A stretch of DNA of 64,000 bases from Hawksworthiomyces lignivorus (taxonomy: Eukaryota > Ascomycota > Sordariomycetes > Ophiostomatales > Ophiostomataceae): positions 62,001 through 126,000 of the forward strand of contig NTMA01000058.1 in the NCBI GenBank assembly GCA_002917075.1, given 5' to 3'. A program made the position numbers and the translations under genes. Shown here piece after piece: positions 1 through 10,602 of the stretch (position 1 is its first letter; every line of letters starts with the position of its first letter). Below the pieces are notes generated by a model. It was given only the letters and a program-made list of their open reading frames with translations. It did not search any database and was not told where the DNA came from.

Positions 1-437
1 ATGGTGTTGTTGGCCGTCGACACGATAGAGACATTCATGGGCCCGTCGTGACCGATGGGCAGGATTGCCGTCATGTTGATGACGTCGCCCGGCTGGTACG
101 TCTGCACCTGGCCCTGGTTGTCCTCGAACATGGCGCCGCGGCAGAGGTCCAGCTGGCCTGAAAATTGTGTATTTGTTAGTAATTTTGTCTTTTTAGACGA
201 AGCTTCGCTAAATGGATTTATTAGGAGAAACGTACACGAGGGAAGTGGTGCAGTCACGTCCTCTAAGGGAATGGTGCCATCCTTCAGCACAGCGTCGACG
301 GCTTGCTGGCCGCAGGCGGCAACCATGGCAGGGCCCGTCAGGCGAGCCGGAGGCGATGTGATGTTACCGTGGGCGGCAACAGATGCCACTAGAAAAGAAA
401 CAACCGCCGCCGCGGTCGAGGTCATTGAAGACTTCAT
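1..437 (-). CDS. Secreted LPMO-like (chitin-binding type-4-like) protein, 5' part only
   Basis: Two exons are visible, 437-236 and 157-1, joined by a 78-nt intron (158-235, GTACGT...CAG). The gene runs off the left edge, so the C-terminus is missing. The protein starts MKSSMTSTAAAVVSFLVASVAAHG, a signal peptide that would leave His as the first mature residue. A mature N-terminal His is the copper-binding hallmark of lytic polysaccharide monooxygenases. It continues with GPAMVAACGQQ and, across the splice, CxLxLCRGxxFxDNxxQVQ, then QPGDVINMT and NVSIVST. I associate this pattern from memory with fungal secreted proteins annotated as chitin-binding type-4/LPMO-like. Enzymatic activity is not established for all of them, and some His-first relatives bind copper without being oxidases. 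The start is the first ATG ahead of the signal peptide, and splicing keeps the frame. Confidence 0.75.
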   Translation of the reverse strand, partial: MKSSMTSTAAAVVSFLVASVAAHGNITSPPARLTGPAMVAACGQQAVDAVLKDGTIPLEDVTAPLPSCTFLLINPFSEASSKKTKLLTNTQFSGQLDLCRGAMFEDNQGQVQTYQPGDVINMTAILPIGHDGPMNVSIVSTANNT

Positions 438-1963
438 CGTGATCGTTGCTGAATAAAATGAGCGTCTAGGTACTTGGCCGTAAGGAGAGTCGTGAAGATG
501 GTATTAAAAAAAAGAATGCAAAAGAGTGACCCGCACTTAAATATGAATACAAAGTGAAACAGAAAGAAAAAGGAGTGACTGGTGCACAAAACAAAACAAA
601 CTCTTGGCGTGTGGAGTTCAAGATCAAGAGTCTGTTCGTCAAAGGTGGGTTTACAGGGACCAGAGAGGGCCAGGTCCGTCTTTTATGTAAAGAACATCAT
701 CTTGTGAGATCGATCTAAACCTATGCAAGGATGGTGCAGGGGGGAGGGGGGCTGCCTACGAGAAAGAGAAAGATAGGACCTGGCGATCATCTTCAATCGG
801 AATCCGGAAAGACGAGAAAACTGGAAGGGTAGTTGTGGGATTAATGATGGGAAAAAAGCCATGACGACGACTTCCAAGGGGATAAAATCAGATGCCATGT
901 AATATGATTGGCCTAGAAATGGACAGAAAATATCTATGGTCCCTACAATCTCAAATCCAAGTGGTCTTCGTGTACAGATGCTCTATCTTTCAAACCTTTC
1001 CTAGGAGCGCTTGCTCCCCCACCCCGTTTCTTATTGGTATGGCATGGACAAATGATTCGGAAAACGGCACAAGGAGATTTTTTTGACGACAAAGAGGTTC
1101 TGTGGATTTTTAATCTAGTGTTTTGTTGCTGTGTCTTGAGCTATCTGTCCGATGCCCGGTAGAATGCGGCTGCAGCCTTGTCCGATGGCAACCCTGCAAC
1201 AGGAGAAGTTTCAAGTCCCGTACGATCGACAACGCAACTACACTACACATATTCTTTCTTCTCTCGAATTTTCTAAGAAAATAGAGAGATCCGAAGAGAT
1301 CTAAAAGAATAATGCAGATTAACAATAGAGCCGTATCAGTGTGCATCGAAGGCTTTGTTGAGGGAGAACGAGCAAGTTTAAGATTTGCCGGTTCCTGATC
1401 ATCGCCAATATCTTTAGTAGGAAAATTGGACTTGACCTATAGGGAAATTGAACGACCTATTTACTTTGTATTATACGAGGGCAATGCCGGGATATCAATG
1501 GGGTTCAAGGGGATTTAAAGGAGCCTTTGTCGGAGAAAATTCAACTTGGGCTGGGGGCTTGACGACTGATTTCTCATTATTCTAAGTTTGAAGGCTACAT
1601 GTATCATCTTAAGCTTAAAATAGCGTAGCAATTTAGGATAATCAACAACATAGATCTCAAGGTTATACTATAGACTTGTCATCTCTTTTTCCCTTCTAAA
1701 GAAAGAGAATTAGAAACGGAATCTGTCCCCAATGTTTCATTGCAGCAGACAATAAAGAAAATATGAAAAATGGACATGAATAAAACCGTGCGAGAGTCCT
1801 TTTTAAGATACACAAAATACAATTTGAACCGGCATGTCTGCTTATTGCTCTAGCTGCCCGTCTTTGTTTACGCAGCCTCTTCGTTCCTCTCTGCCCTATG
1901 CAATACCCATGTTCCCCTCATAGTCAACATAACTTTATTTCGCGACTTTTGCCACTTGCCCGT
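438..1963. other. Intergenic region, no gene seen
   Basis: This is AT-richer DNA between the 5' end of the LPMO-like gene and the 3' end of the ISH1-like gene. Only short open frames with no recognisable protein are present. It should hold the promoter of the LPMO-like gene near 440-700 and the 3' UTR of the ISH1-like gene near 1900. I saw no tRNA, repeat or transposon. Confidence 0.5.
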
Positions 1964-3980
1964 TCACAGCTCATCATTAATCTTGTTACGGTACTCATTT
2001 GCCTTTTTCTTTGCAGCGTCTACGCCGATCTGGATCTGTGCCTTGGCCCAGTCCAGAGAACTCCACAATCCTTCAGAGAACTTAGCAAATAGTATTCCGG
2101 TCGGCGAGGTTGTGCCATAGCGGAAATATGTGGACTGCCGGCGGGCAAATGCGCGCAGTTCATTGAGCGAACTGCCTTGTGGAACAGGCTGTTAGGAACA
2201 TAAGTTAGCTGTGCTGCTTGTATCCTCTCTTGAACCGTACTTGCAAATATAAACGTACAATTCCATAAGAATCAAGGTACGACTTGATTTCGCTTTCACT
2301 CCAAGTATCAAACGTTTCGACCTTTGTGGCCTCTGTCACTTTCGCCAAGTGTGAAGTAGCCGAGGCATACTGGGTGCCACCGGCTTTTGATGCCGCGCTG
2401 TAATATGCCTGGGCAGCCTTGACTAATTCTTGGCGAGCAGCATCAGACTTCTCGGCAATCTTCTTGGCGGCGTCATCGCTAGATGAAGCCAGGTAGTTGC
2501 GAAGATTTTCGTAGGAGAGATCGTCAAAGGTCCACGCTGTCCAACCCGAGGCGGCCTTGTGCGAATTTTTGCGGACCAAGGCTCGCAGCTCATCGGCGGA
2601 AGACTTTTGGGGGATGGGAACACCGCGTGCGTCTAGGAAGGCTTTCAGCCGGCTCTCAGACCACATATCCACCGCAGCGCTAAACGCGGCGTGTTCTGCA
2701 TCGGCGACTGAATCAGTAGCTTTGGCATACTCGTTGCCGGCCTTAGAAGTAGCTGCGCCAAACTTGTCGGCTACGGTGTCATGCAGGGCTTCGGCACGGT
2801 GCCGGCGGATGAGAGCGCGAAGTTCTTCAGCCTTGCTGCCTTGAGGAACTAATATATTGTTAAAATCATGAGTTAATGTAAAAACATGATATGACGCTTT
2901 TGGAAATATACCTACCATTGATTCCATTCTTGTCGCAGAAATTCTTGAGTTCAGATTCACTCCATGTGCTCAGGATGGCATCAGAAACACTCTTGAACGC
3001 TTCATGCGCAGCTTCCTTTAAGCGAATAGATTCATCCTGCAATTGGAGGTAGGCCAGATGCGAGTTGCGGCGGACAGCAGCAATGAGTTTATCACGCTTC
3101 ATATGAATGTTAGCGAGTTGCTGATGCAGGGATATCCTATATGTATTTACGCACAGTAGATGGTTGGGGAGCCGGGAAACCGTAAGTGTCGAGCCAATTC
3201 TTCAACTCAGATTCTAAGCATTTGTCAGTATTTCTGGGCTGGTCATCAGTGTCTGGGGGACGTAGTGCCTACCCGTCCAAGTGTCGTAGAGCCAGTTTCC
3301 AGGGTATCCGAAAGTCTGGTGGGATTTCTTGGCGATGGACTCGTAGTTCTGCCGTGCCTTCTGAAGGATGACATCGCGCTCGCGGGGTTGAGGAACTAAA
3401 CCATTAGCATACGCAAGCTCGACTGAAGACAGGAAAGATAAGACTGCAGACTGCATTGAGCTTACCGGGAATATTGTGATGGTCGCAGAACGCTTTCAGC
3501 TGGCTCTCAGTCCACGAGTCCAGAATCCAGTCCTTGATGTTAGTGTAAGCATTCTGAGCGGCATCTTCGGTCTGGCTCCACGTCTTTTGAACCTGGGCGA
3601 CCAGCCAGTTCTTATCTTCATCGGCAGTCTGCTTCGTTTCCACTCCTTTGAGCGTCAGATGTGCCTTCAGCTGATCGGTATTCCAGGAATTGTAGGGCTG
3701 GACGACATATTCATCCCAGTGAGCCTGGACCAGATCGCGCAGATCCTTGCGGTCCGCGGGAGTCGGGTAGGGAATATTGTGGTCCGAAAGCCATTGTTCC
3801 AGCTCCGTTTTGTGCCACTTGTTGTATGCTGGAGAGGAAACAAGAAAGAGTTAATAGTTGCGTAAACAAAGAATAAAGAAATAGGGCCTAGAATATACCT
3901 GCCCGACCCAGCCAGCTGCTGCTGGCAACAGTCACCTCGGCCACGACGGCAAGTGAGAAGAGAACTTTGAAGATCCTCAT
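1964..3980 (-). CDS. ISH1/MSC1-type stress-response protein with repeated Ish1 domains
   Basis: Seven exons: 3980-3899, 3828-3466, 3395-3273, 3213-3155, 3096-2916, 2848-2259 and 2188-1964. Introns are 58-70 nt and exons total 1623 nt (540 aa). The N-terminus MRIFKVLFSLAVVAEVTVASS is a signal peptide. The rest is a chain of Ish1-type repeats, each with a W-S/T-E-S-x-L-K-x-(F/Y)-(C/L)-D core followed by a PQ-S/T-x-D-L-x-x-L-V-R segment; examples are TWSESELKNFCDKNGI and SWTESQLKAFCDHHNI. The last exon ends with KINDEL. Family knowledge: fission yeast Ish1 is a nuclear-envelope protein induced by stress, and budding yeast Msc1 is a secretory/ER-nuclear-envelope relative. The role here is inferred as nuclear envelope/ER stress response. 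A CRE palindrome lies about 610 bp upstream (see 4592-4599). Confidence 0.9.
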
Positions 3981-5783
3981 CGCAAAAGAAGGGAGATTTT
4001 TTTTTACTGGAATTTATGATGTGCTATTGTTATGTCTATCCGATTCTCTTGCGTCCCGAATGATATCCGATGCAAAGAAGCTTAAGTGACAAAAATAAGA
4101 GGATGGGAAGAAACTGATATGATGGCTCAATTTCATGAACGGAAATGGGATGAGAAAAGATAACGGTTCGCCTAAAAGAAGAAAGTTTATTTTAGATTCC
4201 CAGAAAGGGCTGGAATGCCAATAGGATCAATCACGTCACAGGGTGCCCAGTAACCATCGGAGAGACAAAAAAGAAATAGATGATGGTCTTGCGAAGTTCC
4301 TTTTACATTTAGCTTTCGTTCTCTAGCTCTCTAGATTGCCTCTCTGCTGCTGATCACAGCCTATTGTGTGCGCTACGTATATGGTGCTGATTGCTCTGAT
4401 TGCTCATGGGAAAACACGCCACCGAGGATGATGTAGCCAATACCTTTCTTTACACTGCATGCATATCATCAAGTAGGGAGAGGAGGAATTGCGCCTTCCA
4501 GACACTCCGGCTACGACGTCGAGCGCTACGACTTTCATGTGCAATGGAGATTGGATCGCTACTATGTTCTGTCTGTTGTGAGATCACGCCATGACGTCAC
4601 TTGCAACCTTCAGCAATTGGACCTCATTCGAGGTGCCGTAGCGTCTAGACCACAGCTTCGGTGGTCACCTAGTCGTCATCACTGCCGGCCTGCAGACGGC
4701 TCTGGCGCCAATCTTACGTATTCGCTGCATGTACTGTTCACACTATAGTGACGCTTGACGTTTGACGCTGATAGCAGCGAGGGAAGTCACCAAGCATGTG
4801 ATGTCACGTCTATGACAGCGGCACTTTCCTGACCTACAAACGAACACATGACCCATCACGTGTATGACAAAGCAGACTCAGATGCCTGTGATCTGAAGAG
4901 AGCTGCAGGTACGCCGTATCAGAGAACCAAACGCAGTTTTTAAAACTGGCGCAAATTCCATTCCAATTGGAGCCAGGCAGACTCCGTATTTTACATGGTA
5001 AAACTGCAACAGATGCTAACATACGAAGGTGGTCCATGCTCCGGGGGACCTCACCTCAGGCATCAGTTAACCGCCGACGCTTTAACGGCTTGCTGATTTG
5101 GGCCCCACCTTCCTATTATTGCTTTCTGCCTCACGCTAAGGCTCAGCATCGTCAAATTTATTAGCACAGCCCTACGATATTAAGATTGGTGGCCCGGGCC
5201 TCCACACTGCAAATCTTTACCTATGACTCCTGCGGCGAGGCACGAAAGGAAATCTGCCAACAATCTCCCAAACGCAGGAGTCGAAAAGAGGATAGAGAGT
5301 CTTTGTGACTGGCTGCTGCGCCGCGGGCCTAGGAAACCGCGTGCTTTATTGCCTTTTTGCCGCCGTTGAGTCACCCTAACCCTACTCCTTACAGGGCCTC
5401 GCTGCTGTGAGACAGGGATTGAGGCCAACGCCTGGCAATCTAAACCGTCTAGTCTTGCATCTAACCTCGCGAGGCCAAAAAATTAGCAGGGTCTATATTG
5501 TTTGACTCTCTTGCTCTTTCAGAAAATCATTTATATACTCTACTATTTCGCCGTCGAAAAATTTCGTTCAGCATCAAAGATACCAAAGATACATTGCCGC
5601 CAGTGCGTCTGTCTTTGTCTGCGCCAGACTGAGATATCACGAGTCTACCTGTTCCTTTATATTTGCGGAGCGGTTTTATCATAGGCTACATAGACTTTAT
5701 CTCATCGCCTGCTCAAAGTACCTTTGGTTTCTTTACACCTAACTGCATTTTAGAGGCAGCAGACCCCACAATATCTTATCACC
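3981..5783. other. Divergent intergenic/promoter region between the ISH1-like gene and TRL1
   Basis: About 1.8 kb without a supportable gene. The ISH1-like gene leaves to the left and the tRNA ligase to the right, so both promoters lie here. Notable content is a TGACGTCA palindrome and a group of TGACG half-sites between 4590 and 4870. The stretch before 5784 is AT- and pyrimidine-rich and looks like a 5' UTR. Confidence 0.5.
4592..4599. promoter_or_regulatory. CRE-like palindrome TGACGTCA
   Basis: A perfect 8-bp TGACGTCA, the binding sequence of Atf1/CREB-type bZIP factors, lies about 610 bp upstream of the ISH1-like start. Three TGACG half-sites follow at 4749-4753, 4756-4760 and 4763-4767. 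Fission yeast ish1 is known to be induced through the stress MAPK-Atf1 pathway, so the placement is suggestive. Binding is not shown by sequence alone. Confidence 0.45.
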
Positions 5784-8318
5784 ATGGGTGACGTGCAGAC
5801 TGGCGAGGCTGCCACAGGCGCTGCAGTCTCTGTGGAGCCTCAGGCCCTTCCCAAGGCGCCATACAAGCCCCAGGATACTGGAGTCGTGGCCCAGATGGCA
5901 CGAAGCTTAGAAGATGCCCTCAAGGCAAAGAAGAAGTCCAAATTGGGGGTCCGGAAAACACGCTTCAGCGTCGAGAACTCTGAGGAGGGCTACCATGTCG
6001 ACTCGTGGAAATTCAACGACTGGGACTACAAGCGGCCGGACCTGCCCTCGTACGCACGGGGTCTCTTCACGACCAAGAATAGATATGGGCAGCACGAGAT
6101 TGCAGTTCGCGGCTACGACAAATTTTTCAACGTGAACGAGGTCCAGGACACCCGGTGGGAGAACATTGAGACTCGCACTCGCGGGCCCTATGAGATTACG
6201 CTAAAGGAGAACGGCTGCATCATCTTTGTTTCTGGCCTAGACGACGACACGCTGCTTGTGTGCAGCAAGCACTCCACCGGTGACCGCGGCGATATTCAGC
6301 TGAGCCACTCCAGCGCTGGCGAGGCCCGTCTCGAGGAGCAGCTGGAGCGCCTGGGCAAGACGAAGCAGGACCTCGCGCGCGAGCTACGCTCCCGGAACGT
6401 CACTGCGGTGTGCGAGCTCTGCGACGACACGTTTGAGGAGCACATTCTAGCCTACGGCCCGGAAAAAGCTGGCCTCTACCTGCACGGCATCAATCTCAAC
6501 GTGCCCGAGTTCAGCACGTACCCGAGCGTGCTGGTGCAGGATTTTGCACGGCAATGGGGCTTCCGCCAGACCGACCTGATCATCATCGAGGACATTGCCG
6601 AGGTGCGGAAATTCCTCGAGGAAGTAGCGGAGACGGGCGCACACGACGGCCGCGACGTCGAGGGGTTTGTGATTCGGTGTCAGATGTCGCCGAACCCCGG
6701 CTCTGCTCCATACCAAGACTGGTTCTTCAAGTACAAGTTTGAGGAGCCGTACCTCATGTACAGAATGTGGCGCGAGTGCACCAAGGCGCTGATCATGGGG
6801 CGCACGCCAAAATACAACAAGCACGAGGCCATCACGCAGGAATACCTAATGTACGCGCGCAAGCGCATTGCTGCGGATCCCAAGCTGGGACAGCAGTACA
6901 ACCGGAATCACGGCATCATCCAACTTCGCGACGACTTCCTGGAGTTTAAGAATCTCAAGGGAGCCGACGCGGCAAACTTTGACGCGCTGTTCGGCGGCAC
7001 GACCAAGACGGAGGTCACCAAGGACGTGATCCTGGTGCCCATCGCCACGCTCGGCTGCGGGAAGACGACGATCGCGGTCGCGCTTAGCCAGCTGTTCGAC
7101 TACGGCCACGTGCAGAACGACAACATCACGGGCACCAAGCGGCCGCCGCGGTTCACGAAAATGGTGCTCGACCAGCTGCAGGAGCACAAGGCGGTGGTGG
7201 CGGACCGAAACAACGCGCAGCGGCACGAGCGGAAGCAGATTCTCACGGACGTCAAGATTCACAAGACCGGGATCCAGATGGTGGCGCTGAACTTTGTGCA
7301 CGACGACATAGACGCCATCCGCGCGGTGACCCGCGAGCGCGTGTTTGCGCGCGGCGACAACCACCAGACCATCCGCGCGGCGGCCGAGCCGGAAAAGGTC
7401 AAGGGCATCATGGACGGATTCCTCAACCGGTTTGAGCGGTGTGACGTGTCGCGCCAGCCCGACGACGCGTTCGACGCCGTGATCGACCTGGACCCAACGG
7501 CCGGCAGCCGCGCCAACCTAGAAAAGGTCATCCGCGAGCTGCACCAGCTCTACCCGAACTTTATGCCCGAGATCCCGTCTGCCGAGGCGATGGATGCCGC
7601 CGTGGAGAAGGCCATCGACAGCTACGACCCGAAGCTGCGGCACACGCTCGTGGACCGCGGCGGCCGCGACAACAGCTCGGGCTACCAGCAGCAGCAGCAG
7701 TCGACGAAGCCGCAGAAGGCAGGGAAGAAGAGGCCCTTGGAGTACATGGCGGTGCACGTCGCGGCCCAGGACGTCAATGCGCAGCTGGAGCGGGCGTTCA
7801 AGGACCGGCCGCCGGCTGAGGCGCGCTTCTACAAGCAGCTGCTGCAGACGCGCCGCGTGCAGCCGACGTTCCACGTGACGCTGATGCACCGGGCCGGCGC
7901 CAAGGAGCGCCCGGAGCTGTGGGAGCGGTACGTGCGGCTGCACGCGGAGGCGGAGGCGGCCACGGGGGGCGGCGCGATCAACACCACGCCGGAGCTTGGC
8001 AAGATCGACGTGCAGCTCGAGCGTGTCGTGTTCGACAGCCGGCTCATGGCGCTGGTGGTGCGGCTGGTGGACAAGAGCGGCGATGCGGGCGCCGTCGCAG
8101 CCGGGGACGACGCGGCCGGCAGCGGATGGGTCTGCGTGAACCGGGTCTCGCACATCACCGTCGGCACGCGCGACGACGCCGTCAAGCCCAAGGAGAGCAA
8201 CGACCTCCTGGCGCGCTGGCTGGACGAGGGCTCAACAGAGGCGAACGGCCTCTTGGACATTCCTATCGAAGGCCGGCCGCTGCTGCCGGGCGTGGTCCGC
8301 GGCGTGCTGTCTCGCTGA
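5784..8318 (+). CDS. TRL1: Fungal tRNA ligase
   Basis: Single-exon gene of 844 aa with an ATG in good context (CACCATGG). Fungal-type tRNA ligase has three catalytic modules, and all are visible. The adenylyltransferase domain has the nucleotidylated lysine at K141 in LKENGCIIF. The central polynucleotide kinase has a P-loop LGCGKTT with K427. The C-terminal 2H-type cyclic phosphodiesterase has its two motifs HVTLM (H697) and HITVG (H790). The enzyme heals and seals tRNA exon ends after intron excision by the tRNA splicing endonuclease, leaving a 2'-phosphate junction, and joins HAC1-type mRNA exons in the unfolded-protein response. Length fits the family (yeast 827 aa). A Q-rich linker near residues 634-640 separates kinase and phosphodiesterase. 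The gene is convergent with the tryptophan gene downstream. Confidence 0.97.
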   Translation: MGDVQTGEAATGAAVSVEPQALPKAPYKPQDTGVVAQMARSLEDALKAKKKSKLGVRKTRFSVENSEEGYHVDSWKFNDWDYKRPDLPSYARGLFTTKNRYGQHEIAVRGYDKFFNVNEVQDTRWENIETRTRGPYEITLKENGCIIFVSGLDDDTLLVCSKHSTGDRGDIQLSHSSAGEARLEEQLERLGKTKQDLARELRSRNVTAVCELCDDTFEEHILAYGPEKAGLYLHGINLNVPEFSTYPSVLVQDFARQWGFRQTDLIIIEDIAEVRKFLEEVAETGAHDGRDVEGFVIRCQMSPNPGSAPYQDWFFKYKFEEPYLMYRMWRECTKALIMGRTPKYNKHEAITQEYLMYARKRIAADPKLGQQYNRNHGIIQLRDDFLEFKNLKGADAANFDALFGGTTKTEVTKDVILVPIATLGCGKTTIAVALSQLFDYGHVQNDNITGTKRPPRFTKMVLDQLQEHKAVVADRNNAQRHERKQILTDVKIHKTGIQMVALNFVHDDIDAIRAVTRERVFARGDNHQTIRAAAEPEKVKGIMDGFLNRFERCDVSRQPDDAFDAVIDLDPTAGSRANLEKVIRELHQLYPNFMPEIPSAEAMDAAVEKAIDSYDPKLRHTLVDRGGRDNSSGYQQQQQSTKPQKAGKKRPLEYMAVHVAAQDVNAQLERAFKDRPPAEARFYKQLLQTRRVQPTFHVTLMHRAGAKERPELWERYVRLHAEAEAATGGGAINTTPELGKIDVQLERVVFDSRLMALVVRLVDKSGDAGAVAAGDDAAGSGWVCVNRVSHITVGTRDDAVKPKESNDLLARWLDEGSTEANGLLDIPIEGRPLLPGVVRGVLSR

Positions 8319-8639
8319 GCGGAGGGGCGGAGCCTGGATCACTAGAATTTTTTTTTTTTTTTTTGTTGATATACCATGATAATATGATGGCATGCATGAT
8401 TCGGTTGATTCGAGTAGAAGAAAAATCAAATACTTTTTTTTATATTAGCAGCATCTAAGCAAGCTTCTTTTTTTCATCCGAGCTGTGAGACGCCTCAAGA
8501 AATAATAGTAGAAAACCCATATCTTCATTTTTAAATTTTTACACTTATTTTTTGTTTCGAGCCCTTGCATTCCACCATACTCTGTATTCTTTCACAGAGT
8601 CATACCGTGTGTCTAGCTTTCCCTTTTCCCTCAGGCAGC
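8319..8639. other. Convergent 3' intergenic spacer
   Basis: About 320 bp between the TRL1 stop and the stop of the anthranilate phosphoribosyltransferase gene on the other strand. It contains T-runs (for example near 8350-8364) and AT-rich sequence typical of two overlapping 3' UTRs. No gene is seen. Confidence 0.5.
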
Positions 8640-10010
8640 CTACGCCTGCGCCGCCGTGGCGGGGGTGAGCTGGTTGGTGGCCTCGACAAAGAGCTTCCAC
8701 TGGCGGCGGGCCTCGCCGCTGGCGACGGCGCGGCGGGCCAGCCGCACGCCCTCCTTCCAGCGGCCGCCGCCGGGCCCGCGGTCGGGGATGGCGTCGGGGT
8801 CAGCCTCGGTGCCGTCGTCAGCGGGGTCGCAGAGGCCGGCGACGACCATGAGGGCGGCGGTGTTGATAAAGATGAAAGACAGCAGGGGGTCGTCGGCGGG
8901 CCGCTGGCCGAGCAGGATGGCGGTCATGGTGGCGGCGTTCTCGGCGGGGGAGCGGCCGGGGGAGACGCCGCTGAGCGGGTGGGCGGCGACGCCAAAGTCG
9001 GCGGGGCTCAGCTGGAAGTGGTCGATAGTGACCTCGCTGCCGGGCCCGGCGGACTCGTGCAGCCACCAGCAGTAGCTGGGCCCGGCGATGGAGAGCTCGT
9101 CGAGGTCCTCGGCGCCGCAGACGACCATGGCCTTTTTTGCGCCGGCCATGCGCAGGGCGTCGGCGAAGACGGGGCCGAGCTCGCGGCGGGCGACGCCGAT
9201 GACGCGGGCCTCGAGCGGGGAGGGCAGGGGGTCGCCGTCGGAGACGACGTCGACCGGGTTGGTCAGCGGGCCCAGCAGGTTGAAGATGGTGCGCCAGGGC
9301 AGCTGGCGGCGCAGGGGCGCGACGAAGCGCATGCCCGGGTGGAAGACGGGGGCGAACAGAAAGGCGTAGTTGGTGGCGGCGTAGACGCGGGTCAGCGTGG
9401 CGGGCGCGATGTAGTTGAGGTCGGCGACGAGGTCGGTGGTCTCGTTCTCGATGGCGCCCGCCGGCTCGCCTTCTTTTGTGTCTGGCGACCCCGGGTGCTT
9501 AAGGTTGGCCAGCAGGTCGGCCGAGCCCGACTTGCTCGTGGACGCGCGGTTGCCGTGCTTGGCCAGCCGCAGGTACGCGGACGCCACGATGGACGACGCC
9601 GTCGACACGTTGAACGTGTTGTGCGAGTCGCCGCCCGTGCCCACAATGTCGCACAGGCCGCCGCGGTACTGGCCGCGGGCGAGCGGCCGCGCGGCTGCCA
9701 CTGCGCGCAGCGGCGCCGCTTCCACGCGGGCGGCCGCCCGCCGCATGCGGTCTGCGCAGGCCGCCAGCACGTCGGCGCGGCGGTCCAGCCCCGTAAAGTG
9801 CAGGCACATCAGCAGGGCGCCGGCCTGCACGTCGGCCACCTGATTGGTGAAGAAGAGGGCCACGGCGTCGGCGATCTCGTCAGCGCTCGGCGGCCCAGCT
9901 CCGCCGCTGCCCGCCTGCGGCAGCGGCCACAGGCGGTTCAGCAGCGGCTTGATGTCGACGACGTTCGTCGCCGCGGTGGCGGCGGCGCTGGCTGGCGGCT
10001 GGGAAGCCAT
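8640..10010 (-). CDS. TRP4: Anthranilate phosphoribosyltransferase
   Basis: Single-exon gene of 456 aa. It transfers the phosphoribosyl group of PRPP to anthranilate, the second step of the tryptophan branch. Family signatures are clear: GTGGDSHNTFNVST at about 124-137 (PRPP-binding glycine loop), KHGNRASTS at 151-159, and a later MRFVAPLRRQLPWRTIFN with LGPLTNP. Length is longer than bacterial TrpD because of an Ala/Pro-rich N-terminus (about residues 1-45) and inserted loops. No mitochondrial presequence is obvious, so a cytosolic enzyme is expected. A consensus Gcn4/CPC1 site lies 372 bp upstream (10382-10389), consistent with cross-pathway control of amino-acid synthesis. The start is the first ATG in frame. 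Confidence 0.97.
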   Translation of the reverse strand: MASQPPASAAATAATNVVDIKPLLNRLWPLPQAGSGGAGPPSADEIADAVALFFTNQVADVQAGALLMCLHFTGLDRRADVLAACADRMRRAAARVEAAPLRAVAAARPLARGQYRGGLCDIVGTGGDSHNTFNVSTASSIVASAYLRLAKHGNRASTSKSGSADLLANLKHPGSPDTKEGEPAGAIENETTDLVADLNYIAPATLTRVYAATNYAFLFAPVFHPGMRFVAPLRRQLPWRTIFNLLGPLTNPVDVVSDGDPLPSPLEARVIGVARRELGPVFADALRMAGAKKAMVVCGAEDLDELSIAGPSYCWWLHESAGPGSEVTIDHFQLSPADFGVAAHPLSGVSPGRSPAENAATMTAILLGQRPADDPLLSFIFINTAALMVVAGLCDPADDGTEADPDAIPDRGPGGGRWKEGVRLARRAVASGEARRQWKLFVEATNQLTPATAAQA

Positions 10011-10602
10011 TGCGTTGTGCTGCTGTGCTGTGCGAAGAAGAAAGGACGGCTCTGTGCAGAGTTGAGCCGTACGATTGCTCTGTCGAATTGGCTCTGGCTG
10101 GTGTCCAGTTGCACTGTCGTCCTCTGTAAATTTCTCTCTAGCGCGCTAATGAGGGGCAGTCTGAAGCTGTGTAAGTGCCTCCAATTGCAGTAGTTTCTGG
10201 CTTCTTTGTTGCGCAAAGCGTCCTCTGACAGCTCTAGAATGCAAACAAAACAAGAAAACCACGCAGACTGGCCTGACGAGATTCCTCTGGCGTTTCACCT
10301 CTCTCAATTCAACGGTGATAGATACCCGATTGACCTCTGTCCGGGGTCCAACATGGGGTGCGTGGGGGGTTCGTTGGTGCTTGAGTCATGGAGGAGTCAT
10401 AGGCGGTGAATAGCGGCAATTTACAGCGGTCGTCCACTGCTGGAGACTCTGCCAATTGAGTTGGTCCGTGCTTTTTTTCTTTCTGGTGCGATTAAATTTT
10501 TAGAGACGGCGAGCTTCAGAGCGTCAGCACACACACGAGACCAGCAGCCACGGGGGGTCGACCAACTTTATCTCGACTAACATCTTCTGTGTGCTTTCCA
10601 CG
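10011..10602. other. Divergent promoter region, TRP4 / uL10m
   Basis: About 590 bp between two divergent starts. It holds the Gcn4-type element described separately and pyrimidine-rich 5' UTR sequence. No gene is seen. Confidence 0.5.
10382..10400. promoter_or_regulatory. Gcn4/CPC1-type element TGAGTCAT plus half-site
   Basis: TGAGTCAT (10382-10389) matches the Gcn4/CPC1 consensus TGASTCA. A second GAGTCAT follows at 10394-10400. In ascomycetes these bZIP factors activate amino-acid biosynthetic genes on starvation. The site sits in the promoter shared by the tryptophan gene and the mitoribosomal gene, with the tryptophan gene the likely target. Confidence 0.6.

Noticed and set aside
8565..10193. 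A 542-codon open frame antisense to TRP4
   Set aside because: It is the GC-rich shadow of the conserved anthranilate phosphoribosyltransferase on the other strand and shows no domain.
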